Positions 1 to 7,391 of a stretch of 64,000 nt of DNA are shown here, one piece after another. The first letter of the stretch is position 1. Every line of letters begins with the position of its first letter. The position numbers and the translations under genes are program-made. A model generated the notes under the pieces. It was not told the DNA's origin. It ran no database searches and saw only the letters and a list, made by a program, of their open reading frames with translations. The stretch is taken from NCBI RefSeq assembly GCF_001954195.1, contig NZ_MBES01000034.1, positions 33,141 through 97,140 on the forward strand, given 5' to 3'. This stretch comes from Mycobacterium sp. IS-1264. GTDB taxonomy: Bacteria > Actinomycetota > Actinomycetes > Mycobacteriales > Mycobacteriaceae.

Positions 1-515
1 ATGTGATGATGCCCGGCCGCGACGGGTTCGAGTTGATCGATGTCGTCCGCGACTGGGGCCAGGCCGGGATCGTGTTGCTCACCGCCCGTGACGGCCTGCC
101 CGACCGGCTGCGCGGGCTCGACGGCGGCGCCGACGATTACGTCGTCAAACCCTTCGAGCTCGCCGAGCTGATCTCGCGCGTCGGCGCGGTGCTGCGCCGC
201 CGCGGCCGGCTACCCGCCGTCGTGCAATGCGGCGACCTGACGTTGGATCTCGACGCCTCGGTGGCCGCGCGGGCTGGATCACCGCTGGACCTGACCGCCA
301 CCGAACTGCGGCTGCTCGGGTTCCTGATCGAGCAGCGCGGCCGCATTGTGAGCACCGGGCAGATCCTGAGCGCGGTCTGGGGCTATGACGCCTACGACGC
401 CAACCTGGTGCATGTCCACGTCAGCGGCCTGCGCCGCAAACTCGAGGCCCACGGACCCCGCATCCTGCAGACGGTGCGCGGCATCGGCTACCGCCTGCAA
501 CCGATCCGCCAATGA
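1..515 (+). CDS. OmpR/PhoB-family response regulator (5' end outside window)
   Basis: C-terminal 170 residues of a two-component response regulator. The visible part opens with MMPGRDGFEL, which in this family directly follows the phosphoacceptor Asp; bases 1-2 (at) fit the end of that GAT codon. The conserved Lys of the receiver domain lies in DDYVVKPFE. A winged-helix DNA-binding domain follows (LTATELRLLGFL, then VRGIGYRL at the C terminus). Its stop overlaps the ATG of the downstream histidine kinase (ATGA), so the two form a coupled pair. The true start is upstream of base 1, so the in-frame GTG at base 3 should not be taken as a start. Target genes cannot be read from the sequence. Confidence 0.95.
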   Translation, partial: VMMPGRDGFELIDVVRDWGQAGIVLLTARDGLPDRLRGLDGGADDYVVKPFELAELISRVGAVLRRRGRLPAVVQCGDLTLDLDASVAARAGSPLDLTATELRLLGFLIEQRGRIVSTGQILSAVWGYDAYDANLVHVHVSGLRRKLEAHGPRILQTVRGIGYRLQPIRQ

Positions 516-2092
516 GCGACCAACGCGCGGCGGCGCCTACCCGCACGCCCTCGTTGCACCGCCGGGTCGCCCTGATGGTGCTCGGTGTGCTCGGCGTGCT
601 GTTGGTGGTGCTGGGCCTCACCATCGACCTGCTGCTCGGCGCGCAGACCCGCCGCGACCTCCACGACCGGCTGATGGCCACCGCCGCCCGCGCCGACGCG
701 CTGGCCGCCGCCAACGTCGCGCCCGATCGCCTGGTGGCACAGCTCGAGGGCGGAGGAATCCGCGCGCTGCTCGTCGCCGCGGACGGAACTACGTACGGCG
801 ACCACTCCATCCGGCCCGACACGACCAGCGGGCCCACAGAACCCCCGCCTGCGCCGCCTCCGCCCCCGCCGCTACCACCGGGCTGGCCACCGCCGCCGCC
901 GGGCTGGCCTCCGCCGCCGCCGCTGCCGCCGGGCTGGCCACCGCCCCCACCGCCGCCCGGCGGGCCACCGGATGCCACCGCCACCGTCGTGGTGCACCCG
1001 CTGAAGTCGGGCGGGCGGGTGATCCTGGTCGCTGACACGACCCAAACCACCGCGTTGATCCGGCGGCTGCGCGAAGTTCTGGTGGCCGGCGGCCTGATCA
1101 CCCTGCTCGTGGCTGGTCTGCTGGTCACCGCCGTGACGCGCGCCGCCCTGCGACCTCTGGATCGGCTGACGTCCCTGGCGCGATCGATTACCGGCGGCGA
1201 CCGCGGCAGGCGGCTCCGACCCGACCGCGTCGGAACCGAACTCGGCCGCGCGGCAGCAGCTTTCGACGGCATGCTCGACGCGCTGGAAGCCTCCGAACGG
1301 CGCACTCGGCAATTCCTCGCCGATGCCGCCCACGAACTGCGCACACCCATCGCCGGTATTGGCGCCGCCGCGGAACAACTGATGGCGGCTGCGGCCCAAC
1401 GCGGTGACGACGCGGTTGCGAAGGGCCAATACCGCCGCGCGGCAATGCTTTTGGCCGAATCCCGCCGGGCCGGTCGACTGGTCGCCGACATGCTGGACCT
1501 GAGCCGCATCGATGCCGGGGTCGCCCTGGACCTCTCCGATGCCGACCTCGTCGAGATCGCCGAAGCCGAATGCGAGCGAGCGGCCGTCCTCTCCCCGGAC
1601 ATCACCATCACCCGCACCGGCGAGCCGGGCGTGCCGGTGCGCGCCGACCGGACCCGGGTCGCCCAGATTGTGTCGAATCTCGTCGACAACGCCCGCCGAT
1701 ACACCCCGCCCGGCGGGCGCATCGTGATCGACGTGCGCAGGGCCGGGCCGCATGCCGAGTTGACCGTCACCGATTCGGGCCCCGGGATCGGCGACTCCGA
1801 CCGTGAGCGGATCTTCGATCGACTAGTCCGCCTCGACGTTGCCCGCGACCGTGACCACGGTGGCGCCGGGCTGGGACTGCCGATCGCCAGAGCGTTGGCG
1901 CGCGCTCACCGTGGCGATCTTGTCTGCCTACCCAACGATCAGGGTGCGCGCTTCCAGCTCACCTTGCCGCTCGAACATCGGCGCGCGGCCAGCCAGAACC
2001 GCGATGAGCGCGCCCGCCACACCCGCGACCGGCGTGACCATCGACGGCCCGGAGAGCACGAAGTAGCCGAACGCGACGCCAACGGAGAGTAA
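512..2092 (+). CDS. Sensor histidine kinase with Pro/Trp-rich extracytoplasmic domain
   Basis: Membrane histidine kinase of 526 residues paired with the regulator just upstream (4-base overlap). Order: TM1 about residues 20-48, extracytoplasmic sensor about 49-185, TM2 about 186-207, HAMP, dimerisation/phosphoacceptor segment with AAHELRTPIAG (His274), then the ATPase domain with N box NLVDNARRY, G1 box DSGPGIG and G2 box GGAGLGLP. The sensor contains a low-complexity stretch of repeated PPGWPPPPP units (about residues 110-150), which is unusual. The last 35-40 residues, after the normal end of the ATPase domain, are Arg/Asp-rich and overlap antisense the convergent rhomboid-like gene, so this tail is probably non-functional read-through to the first stop. 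Signal unknown. Confidence 0.93.
   Translation: MSDQRAAAPTRTPSLHRRVALMVLGVLGVLLVVLGLTIDLLLGAQTRRDLHDRLMATAARADALAAANVAPDRLVAQLEGGGIRALLVAADGTTYGDHSIRPDTTSGPTEPPPAPPPPPPLPPGWPPPPPGWPPPPPLPPGWPPPPPPPGGPPDATATVVVHPLKSGGRVILVADTTQTTALIRRLREVLVAGGLITLLVAGLLVTAVTRAALRPLDRLTSLARSITGGDRGRRLRPDRVGTELGRAAAAFDGMLDALEASERRTRQFLADAAHELRTPIAGIGAAAEQLMAAAAQRGDDAVAKGQYRRAAMLLAESRRAGRLVADMLDLSRIDAGVALDLSDADLVEIAEAECERAAVLSPDITITRTGEPGVPVRADRTRVAQIVSNLVDNARRYTPPGGRIVIDVRRAGPHAELTVTDSGPGIGDSDRERIFDRLVRLDVARDRDHGGAGLGLPIARALARAHRGDLVCLPNDQGARFQLTLPLEHRRAASQNRDERARHTRDRRDHRRPGEHEVAERDANGE
850..965 (+). repeat. Tandem Pro-Gly-Trp-Pro coding repeat in the kinase sensor
   Basis: C-rich tandem units encode PPGWPPPPP-like repeats (three Trp residues, each in PPGWPPP) inside the extracytoplasmic sensor of the histidine kinase. 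Such DNA is prone to slippage, so repeat number may vary between strains. The polyproline II stretch may act as a rigid spacer or a cell-wall-facing segment; that is inference. Confidence 0.8.
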
Positions 2093-2695
2093 AGCCACCC
2101 GCATGGGCGTCCAGTGCGCAGTTGAAGGCAGCCGGGATGACAACCGAATGCCCAGCAGCAGCGCGAGGATGTGACCGAAGGCGGTGAAGTCGGCGCCCAG
2201 GGCCGCGATCACCGCCACACCGAGCCACCACCCGACCCATGCCGCCCGCCAGCGCGACGGTATCGACGCCGTCAGCGCGCCCAGGACACACACCGCGCCG
2301 TAGCTGACCCCCACGTCGCTGGCCCGCGCCACCGACATAGGCAGCCATCCCGCCTTGAGCGCGGCGGCCAAACCTATCGCGACCAACAGCGTTGCGCCGA
2401 TGTGACCGACCGTGAACGTGAGGACCAAACCCCTACTGCGCCAGATTAGTTCGCCAAGCGCCAGCAGGCACACCAAGCCCGGCAACCAGACATAGACCGC
2501 ATCACTGCCGTCGACGAAGGCGCTGCCGACCAGGGTGCCCATGTGGCCGTGCCGCAAATTGTGCAAGTTGGTGCTCATGCGGCTCACGGCGGCCTCGCGC
2601 GCATGCGGACCGAGCATGGTCAGCGTAAGAGAGACCCCGATCAGCAACAGTGCGTATCCGGCCGTGACGCGCAATCGCGCAACCGTCGCCTTCAT
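1928..2695 (-). CDS. Rhomboid-like integral membrane protein
   Basis: A 255-residue polytopic membrane protein with about six hydrophobic segments. Features that recall rhomboid serine proteases are a GVSYG segment (about residue 128, compare GxSG with the nucleophile Ser) and a later GHILALLLG segment carrying a His in a membrane helix. It also has an early RHGHMGTLVGSAF segment like the L1/TM2 region. The residue after the Ser is Tyr rather than Gly or Ala, so catalysis is uncertain; it may be a pseudoprotease. Its 3' end overlaps the tail of the convergent histidine kinase gene by 165 bases. ATG start at 2695; no clear Shine-Dalgarno. Confidence 0.75.
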   Translation of the reverse strand: MKATVARLRVTAGYALLLIGVSLTLTMLGPHAREAAVSRMSTNLHNLRHGHMGTLVGSAFVDGSDAVYVWLPGLVCLLALGELIWRSRGLVLTFTVGHIGATLLVAIGLAAALKAGWLPMSVARASDVGVSYGAVCVLGALTASIPSRWRAAWVGWWLGVAVIAALGADFTAFGHILALLLGIRLSSRLPSTAHWTPMRVALLSVGVAFGYFVLSGPSMVTPVAGVAGALIAVLAGRAPMFERQGELEARTLIVG

Positions 2696-2835
2696 ACGTC
2701 AACGATGCTGGTTGGCGGCGCGATCGGCCACGTTCTTAACGAAGCTTTCACACCCGTGTGATGAATCTTCACAGATTGTCGCGGGCTCTTGACGAGGCAA
2801 TCGTGATGCTGCTAGACATGGCCCTGCGCAACAAA

Positions 2836-2851
2836 TTGGGCGATCGCCCAA
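2836..2851. promoter_or_regulatory. Perfect 16-bp palindrome, probable TetR operator (site 1)
   Basis: TTGGGCGATCGCCCAA is a perfect palindrome 24 bases before the SDR start, between its promoter region and Shine-Dalgarno. It shares the GCGATCGC-type core with two other sites in the divergent intergenic region at 5.54-5.62 kb, next to the TetR gene. The most likely ligand is that TetR protein, controlling the SDR-P450 operon. Confidence 0.75.
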
Positions 2852-2875
2852 AAACAGCCCGGAGCGGAGGGTGCA

Positions 2876-3709
2876 ATGGGCCGGATGGACGGCAAGGTCG
2901 CGTTCGTGACGGGGGCGGCCCGCGGGCAGGGCAGAAGCCACGCGGTGCGGCTCGCGCGGGAGGGGGCCGACATCATCGCCGTGGACATCTGCCGCAAATT
3001 CGAGGCTTCGCCCGCCGACGGCGCGACGCCGGAAGATCTCGACGAGACCGCGGGGATGGTGAAGAACGCCGGGGGCCGTGTCGTCACCGCCGAAGTCGAC
3101 GTGCGCGATTTCGACGCCCTGAGCGCCGTCGTCGATGACGGCGTCGAGCAGCTGGGTCGCCTGGATGTCATCGTGGCCAACGCCGGTATCGGTACGACGG
3201 CGGGAAAGCTGCACAAGGCCGACGAGGCGCTGTGGCAGGAGATGATCGACGTCAATCTGAGCGGGGTCTGGAAGACGGTGAAGGCCGGCGTTCCGCACAT
3301 CCTGCGGGGCGATCGCGGCGGCTCGATCGTCTTGACGTCCTCGGTGGCCGGTTTCAAGGCCTACCCGCACGTCGGGCATTACGTGGCGGCCAAGCACGGG
3401 GTGATCGGCCTGATGCGATCGTTCGCCGTCGAATTGGGTCAGCGGATGATCAGGGTCAACGCCGTTCTCCCGACCCATGTGAATTCGCCGTTGTTGATGA
3501 ACGAGCAGACGTACCGCGCATTTCGGCCCGAACTGGAAAACCCCGGTCCCGACGATCTCGCGCCGGTGTGCCAGAGCTTTCACGTCCTGCCGATCCCCTG
3601 GGTGACCCCCGAAGACATCAGCAACGCCGTGCTGTTCCTGGCCTCCGACGAAGCGCGCTATATCACCGGCGTCGCGCTCAACGTGGATGCCGGCAGCAGC
3701 CTGAAGTAA
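2876..3709 (+). CDS. Mycofactocin-coupled type SDR oxidoreductase
   Basis: NAD(P)-dependent short-chain dehydrogenase, 277 residues. Cofactor motif TGAARGQGRSHA at the N terminus, NAG motif VANAGIG, catalytic YVAAK (Tyr169, Lys173). It carries the insertion after beta-2 (VDICRKF then GATPEDLDETAGMV) and the C-terminal ARYITGVALNVDAG typical of the actinobacterial SDR subgroup thought to hold its nicotinamide tightly and pass electrons to mycofactocin. The substrate, an alcohol or ketone, is not deducible. ATG at 2876 is preceded by a good Shine-Dalgarno (GGAGCGGAGG). The P450 gene follows after 10 bases, so they are likely an operon, controlled by the palindrome just upstream. Confidence 0.9.
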   Translation: MGRMDGKVAFVTGAARGQGRSHAVRLAREGADIIAVDICRKFEASPADGATPEDLDETAGMVKNAGGRVVTAEVDVRDFDALSAVVDDGVEQLGRLDVIVANAGIGTTAGKLHKADEALWQEMIDVNLSGVWKTVKAGVPHILRGDRGGSIVLTSSVAGFKAYPHVGHYVAAKHGVIGLMRSFAVELGQRMIRVNAVLPTHVNSPLLMNEQTYRAFRPELENPGPDDLAPVCQSFHVLPIPWVTPEDISNAVLFLASDEARYITGVALNVDAGSSLK

Positions 3710-3719
3710 GGAACGCATC

Positions 3720-4922
3720 GTGACCGTCACCAACGACACGGACGTCTATTACGACCCCTACGACACCGGCATCAACGCCGACCCGTATCCGACCTACGCG
3801 CGGCTGCGCGACGAGGCACCGATCTACTACAACGAGCGCTACGACTTCTGGGCGATATCAAGACATTCCGACGTCGACCGGGCACTGGCCAACTGGGAGA
3901 CATTCTCCAACCGACGCGGCGACATTCTCGAGCTGATCAAGTCGAAGTTCGACATGCCCGGCGGCGTCATGATGTTCCAGGATCCGCCCGAGCACACGGC
4001 GCTGCGCGGGCTGATGTCACGGGTGTTCACCCCGCGCCGGATGGCCGAAATCGAAGACCAGATCCGCGCCTACTGCGTCCGGTGCCTGGATCCGCTCGTC
4101 GGATCCGAAGGATTCGACATCATCGCCGAGCTCGCGTCGATGATGCCGATGCGGGTGATTGGCATGCTGTTGGGAATTCCCGAGTCCGAGCAGATCTCGG
4201 TCCGGGACGCCAACGATGCCAACCTGCGGACCAAGCCGGGCGCCCCGCTCAAGGTAGCGGACGCCGACTCGATCGCCGACGGCCGGATTTACGCCGACTA
4301 CGTCGAGTGGCGATCGAAGAACCCGTCCGACGACCTGATGACGCAGCTGCTCAACGTCGAGTTTGACGACGACCAGGGCGTGCACCGCAAGCTCACCCGC
4401 AAGGAGGTCCTGCACTACACGCAGGTGGTGGCCGGCGCCGGTAACGAGACGACGGGCCGGCTGATCGGCTGGCTGGCCAAGGTGCTCGCCGAGCATCCCG
4501 ACCAACGTCGGGAGATCTACGAGGATCGGTCGCTGCTGAACCGCACCGTCGACGAGACGCTGCGGTTCGAACCCACCGGCCCCCACGTGGCACGTTGGAT
4601 GGCAAGGGATTTCGAAATATACGGCACCACCGTTCCGGCCGGGAGCGCCATGCTGCTGCTCTTCGGTGCCGCCAATCGCGATCCCCGCCGCTACACCGAT
4701 CCGGACACGTTCAACATCCACCGCGACAACATCTCGCACATTACCTTCGGCAAGGGAGTGCACTACTGCCTGGGCGCCAACCTGGCCCGGCTGGAGGGGC
4801 GAGTCGCGCTCGACGAGATGCTCAACCGCTGGCCCGAATGGGACATCGACTACGACACAGCGAAATTGGCGCCGACGTCCACGGTTCGCGGCTGGGAGCG
4901 GCTGCGGGTGGTGCTGCCCTGA
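3720..4922 (+). CDS. Cytochrome P450
   Basis: Soluble 400-residue class I P450. The I-helix motif is VAGAGNETTGR, the K-helix ExxR is ETLRFEP, and the heme-binding loop is FGKGVHYCLGANLAR with Cys350 as thiolate ligand. GTG start 10 bases after the SDR stop. Together with the flanking SDRs it suggests hydroxylation of a lipophilic substrate (terpenoid, steroid or fatty-acid-like) followed by alcohol oxidation. No ferredoxin gene is present nearby, so electrons must come from elsewhere. It ends 2 bases before the convergent TetR gene. I do not assign a CYP number. Confidence 0.95.
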   Translation: MTVTNDTDVYYDPYDTGINADPYPTYARLRDEAPIYYNERYDFWAISRHSDVDRALANWETFSNRRGDILELIKSKFDMPGGVMMFQDPPEHTALRGLMSRVFTPRRMAEIEDQIRAYCVRCLDPLVGSEGFDIIAELASMMPMRVIGMLLGIPESEQISVRDANDANLRTKPGAPLKVADADSIADGRIYADYVEWRSKNPSDDLMTQLLNVEFDDDQGVHRKLTRKEVLHYTQVVAGAGNETTGRLIGWLAKVLAEHPDQRREIYEDRSLLNRTVDETLRFEPTGPHVARWMARDFEIYGTTVPAGSAMLLLFGAANRDPRRYTDPDTFNIHRDNISHITFGKGVHYCLGANLARLEGRVALDEMLNRWPEWDIDYDTAKLAPTSTVRGWERLRVVLP

Positions 4923-4924
4923 GG

Positions 4925-5527
4925 TCAGCCGCGACGCGGCTTCGGTGTCGGCATCTCGTACCGGTCCAGCAGGCGGTTGACGAGCGCGACGGCCTCGTCG
5001 TGGCCCCCCGAGGTGCCGAGCGCCTGCTCCAAGATGAGCATGCGGCCGATCGACGCAATGACGACGGCGATGCCCGCCGGCGGGAATTCCCTTGTGTCAA
5101 GCCCATGTTCGCGGACAACGAAGTTCAGTGCGGTGATCTGCATTTCACGCCACCGCTCCTGCCACGCCGCGATCTCGGCCCGGATCTCCTTGCGGTGGTT
5201 GGCCAGGCCCATGAATTCCAGCAGCAGCCGGGTGTCCTTGGGCCCGATCAGGGTGTCCCACAAGGCGTGTAGGGGACGGTCAGAGGCCAGGGCCTTCTTT
5301 TGCCGCTCGAGGTACGCGGCGGCGCCGCGGCGGAACACGTCCAGGTATAGCTCGTCCATCGTGGGGAAGTAGTAGTGCACCAACGCCGGTTTCACGCCGG
5401 CTTCCGCCGCGACCCGCCGCGAGGTGGCCGCGGCGTAGCCCTCGTCGACCATGATCCGACTCGTCGCGTCGATCAGCATGTCGCGAGTGGTGGAGTCCCG
5501 CGTCTTGGGGCGTCGTGATGCGGTCAT
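4925..5527 (-). CDS. TetR-family transcriptional repressor
   Basis: 200 residues. N-terminal helix-turn-helix with TSRRVAAEAGVKPALVHYYF (about 35-54), the usual TetR recognition segment, then an all-helical ligand-binding domain. It is transcribed divergently from the second SDR and converges on the P450. Two copies of a GCGATCGC-centred palindrome lie in the divergent gap next to its start, and a third lies before the SDR-P450 pair. The simplest model is an autoregulated local repressor released by the pathway substrate. ATG start at 5527. Confidence 0.92.
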   Translation of the reverse strand: MTASRRPKTRDSTTRDMLIDATSRIMVDEGYAAATSRRVAAEAGVKPALVHYYFPTMDELYLDVFRRGAAAYLERQKKALASDRPLHALWDTLIGPKDTRLLLEFMGLANHRKEIRAEIAAWQERWREMQITALNFVVREHGLDTREFPPAGIAVVIASIGRMLILEQALGTSGGHDEAVALVNRLLDRYEMPTPKPRRG

Positions 5528-5540
5528 TCACCTACCTTCG

Positions 5541-5556
5541 TTGAGCGATTGCCCAA
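5541..5556. promoter_or_regulatory. Imperfect palindrome, probable TetR operator (site 2)
   Basis: TTGAGCGATTGCCCAA, two mismatches from the perfect palindrome at 2836-2851. It begins 14 bases upstream of the tetR ATG (minus strand), where binding would block tetR transcription. Confidence 0.65.
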
Positions 5557-5608
5557 ATCGTACTTGACCGTGGTGCGCGTGGGTGATAGGCAGATGAGGG
5601 CAACCGGC

Positions 5609-5624
5609 CTGAGCGATCGCTCAG
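5609..5624. promoter_or_regulatory. Perfect 16-bp palindrome, probable TetR operator (site 3)
   Basis: CTGAGCGATCGCTCAG, a perfect palindrome with the same GAGCGATCGCTC-type core as sites 1 and 2, about 20 bases before the probable start of the second SDR. Consensus of the three sites: YTGRGCGATYGCYCAR. Confidence 0.72.
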
Positions 5625-5644
5625 CTTTCGTGGAAGGTGGGGAT

Positions 5645-6355
5645 TTGAGCCAGAGAACAGCGGTCGTGACCGGCGGTGCGTCGGGGATTGGCCGTGCCGT
5701 CGCGGAACGGTTGCGCCGCGACGGATTTCGGGTGGCCGTCATCGATCTGTCGCCCACCGACGACGGGACCGGACACGTCGCCGACGTCACCGACCGCACG
5801 CAGGTCGATGCGGCGGTATCGGCGATCCGCGACGAGCTCGGCCCAATCCTGGTGCTGGTCAACGCCGCCGGGGTGGAGGGCTTCAAGAAATTCTTGACCA
5901 TGTCTTTTCAGGAATGGTCGAGGGTGATCGACGTCAACCTCAACGGCGTCTTCCACACCATCCAGGCCGTGCTGCCCGACATGGTCGAGGCCGGCTGGGG
6001 ACGCATCGTCAACATCTCGTCGTCCAGCACGCACTCCGGGCAGCCGTTCATGGCCCACTATGTGGCGGCGAAGTCCGCGGTGAACGGGCTGACCAAGTCG
6101 CTGGCGCTGGAATACGGGCCGAGCGGAATCACCGTCAACGCCGTGCCGCCGGGATTCATCGACACACCGATGCTGCGCAGCGCCGAGAGCCGGCACCTGC
6201 TCGGCGGCACCGTGGAGGATCACATCAATCGCACGCCGGTGCGCCGGGTGGGCAAGCCCGAGGACATCGCCGCGGCGTGCGCGTTCTTTGTCTCCGAGGA
6301 AGCCGGCTACATCACCGGGCAGATCCTCGGCGTCAACGGTGGTCGCAACACCTGA
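5645..6355 (+). CDS. SDR family oxidoreductase
   Basis: Classical NAD(P)-dependent short-chain dehydrogenase of about 236 residues. Cofactor motif TGGASGIGRAVAE, VNAAG motif, catalytic Ser in ISSSSTHSG and YVAAKSAV (Tyr139, Lys143 from the chosen start), plus the C-terminal YITGQILGVNGG. The open frame extends upstream to 5549, but that extension crosses the operator palindrome. The TTG at 5645 follows a Shine-Dalgarno-like GGAAGGTGGGG and places the Rossmann motif at the normal distance, so it is preferred; GTG 5630 is an alternative. Divergent from tetR, so probably part of the same regulon as the SDR-P450 pair. It resembles FabG/3-hydroxyacyl or steroid dehydrogenases; substrate unknown. 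Confidence 0.88.
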   Translation: MSQRTAVVTGGASGIGRAVAERLRRDGFRVAVIDLSPTDDGTGHVADVTDRTQVDAAVSAIRDELGPILVLVNAAGVEGFKKFLTMSFQEWSRVIDVNLNGVFHTIQAVLPDMVEAGWGRIVNISSSSTHSGQPFMAHYVAAKSAVNGLTKSLALEYGPSGITVNAVPPGFIDTPMLRSAESRHLLGGTVEDHINRTPVRRVGKPEDIAAACAFFVSEEAGYITGQILGVNGGRNT

Positions 6356-6359
6356 CGTG

Positions 6360-7346
6360 CTAGCCGGCGGCGCTGCGCAGCGCTTCGAAGGTGTCGGCGA
6401 CGGTTTCGGTTGGATCGCGGTAGGTGATGCCGAGTTCGCGCTCGCTGGGCGAATCGTCGGAGGCCGGCATCTGCGTGTAGTACTGCATCCCCGCCGAGGT
6501 GAAGGGGGTGTCGAAGGGCAGATACCGGCCCGCCCGATCCAGCATCGCACCCGCTACCCGCAGCGCGGTGTCGGGAATGGGAACGGCAACCATTGGCGTG
6601 CCGGCGATTTGGCCGAGCATGGTCGCCAGCTCGGCCGCCGGAACTCGATGCCCGCCCGCGGTGTAGCGGCGCGGCCCGCGGCCCGGCTCCAAAAGCGCCG
6701 CGTGCAACGCCGCGAGATCGCGAACGTCGACGACCAACCACGCCGCGCTTCGCCCCGGGATCGCATGCATCTGCAACGCCGCCTTGACGCCCTCGCCCGC
6801 CTCGCCGAATTGGTCTCCTACCGGCGGACCGAGAACCATTCCGGGATAGGTGATGTTCACCGGGGCGCCCGCGTCCTGCAGGCCGCGGGCATAGATCTCG
6901 ACCTGCGCCTTGGACGTCCCGTATCCGTCCGCCCCGCCGACCACCGGCAGGTCCGCCGTCAACGTCTCGAGGCCGGGATGAAACAGCGCGGTGAAGCTCG
7001 ACACGTGGACGATCGGATCCAGGCCGAGCTCGACGGACTGGCCAAGGACGTTCTGGGCTCCCTGCATGTTCGTGGTCAGCATCTCGTTGGTCTGACGCGG
7101 GTCGGTTGCCACCAGGGCGGCGCTGTGCACGACGGCGTCGCAGCCGCGCAGCGCGTCGCGCACCGAGACGCGATCCGTGATGTCCCCGACGGCGAAGTCC
7201 GACACGTCGACGCCCAGCTTGGCGACCGAGGTCTGCAGCCGATCGGGATTTCGCACCAGGAACCGGATGGAATGTCCGGCGTCAGAGATCAGCTTGGCGG
7301 TCCAGCCGCCCACGAATCCGGTCCCGCCCGTGATCAGAACGTGCAT
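6360..7346 (-). CDS. NAD-dependent epimerase/dehydratase (Rv3725-like)
   Basis: Extended SDR of 328 residues. N-terminal Rossmann motif LITGGTGFVGG (about 4-14), a catalytic Ser region VHVSSFTALF and the YGTSKAQVE motif (Tyr and Lys). It resembles dihydroflavonol-4-reductase/epimerase-like proteins in mycobacteria and sits where Rv3725 sits in M. tuberculosis. It converges on the second SDR with a 4-base gap and is followed upstream by the cutinase gene. Reaction and substrate are unknown. ATG at 7346. Confidence 0.88.
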   Translation of the reverse strand: MHVLITGGTGFVGGWTAKLISDAGHSIRFLVRNPDRLQTSVAKLGVDVSDFAVGDITDRVSVRDALRGCDAVVHSAALVATDPRQTNEMLTTNMQGAQNVLGQSVELGLDPIVHVSSFTALFHPGLETLTADLPVVGGADGYGTSKAQVEIYARGLQDAGAPVNITYPGMVLGPPVGDQFGEAGEGVKAALQMHAIPGRSAAWLVVDVRDLAALHAALLEPGRGPRRYTAGGHRVPAAELATMLGQIAGTPMVAVPIPDTALRVAGAMLDRAGRYLPFDTPFTSAGMQYYTQMPASDDSPSERELGITYRDPTETVADTFEALRSAAG

Positions 7347-7391
7347 CGTGCGATTCTCGCAACGGCCGCGCGCCCTCAGGCGCCAGGGGTA

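Noticed and set aside
421..1770. 449-codon minus-strand frame across the histidine kinase
   Set aside because: Ser/Arg-rich with Gly runs opposite the proline repeat; no protein motif; kinase on the other strand is unmistakable.
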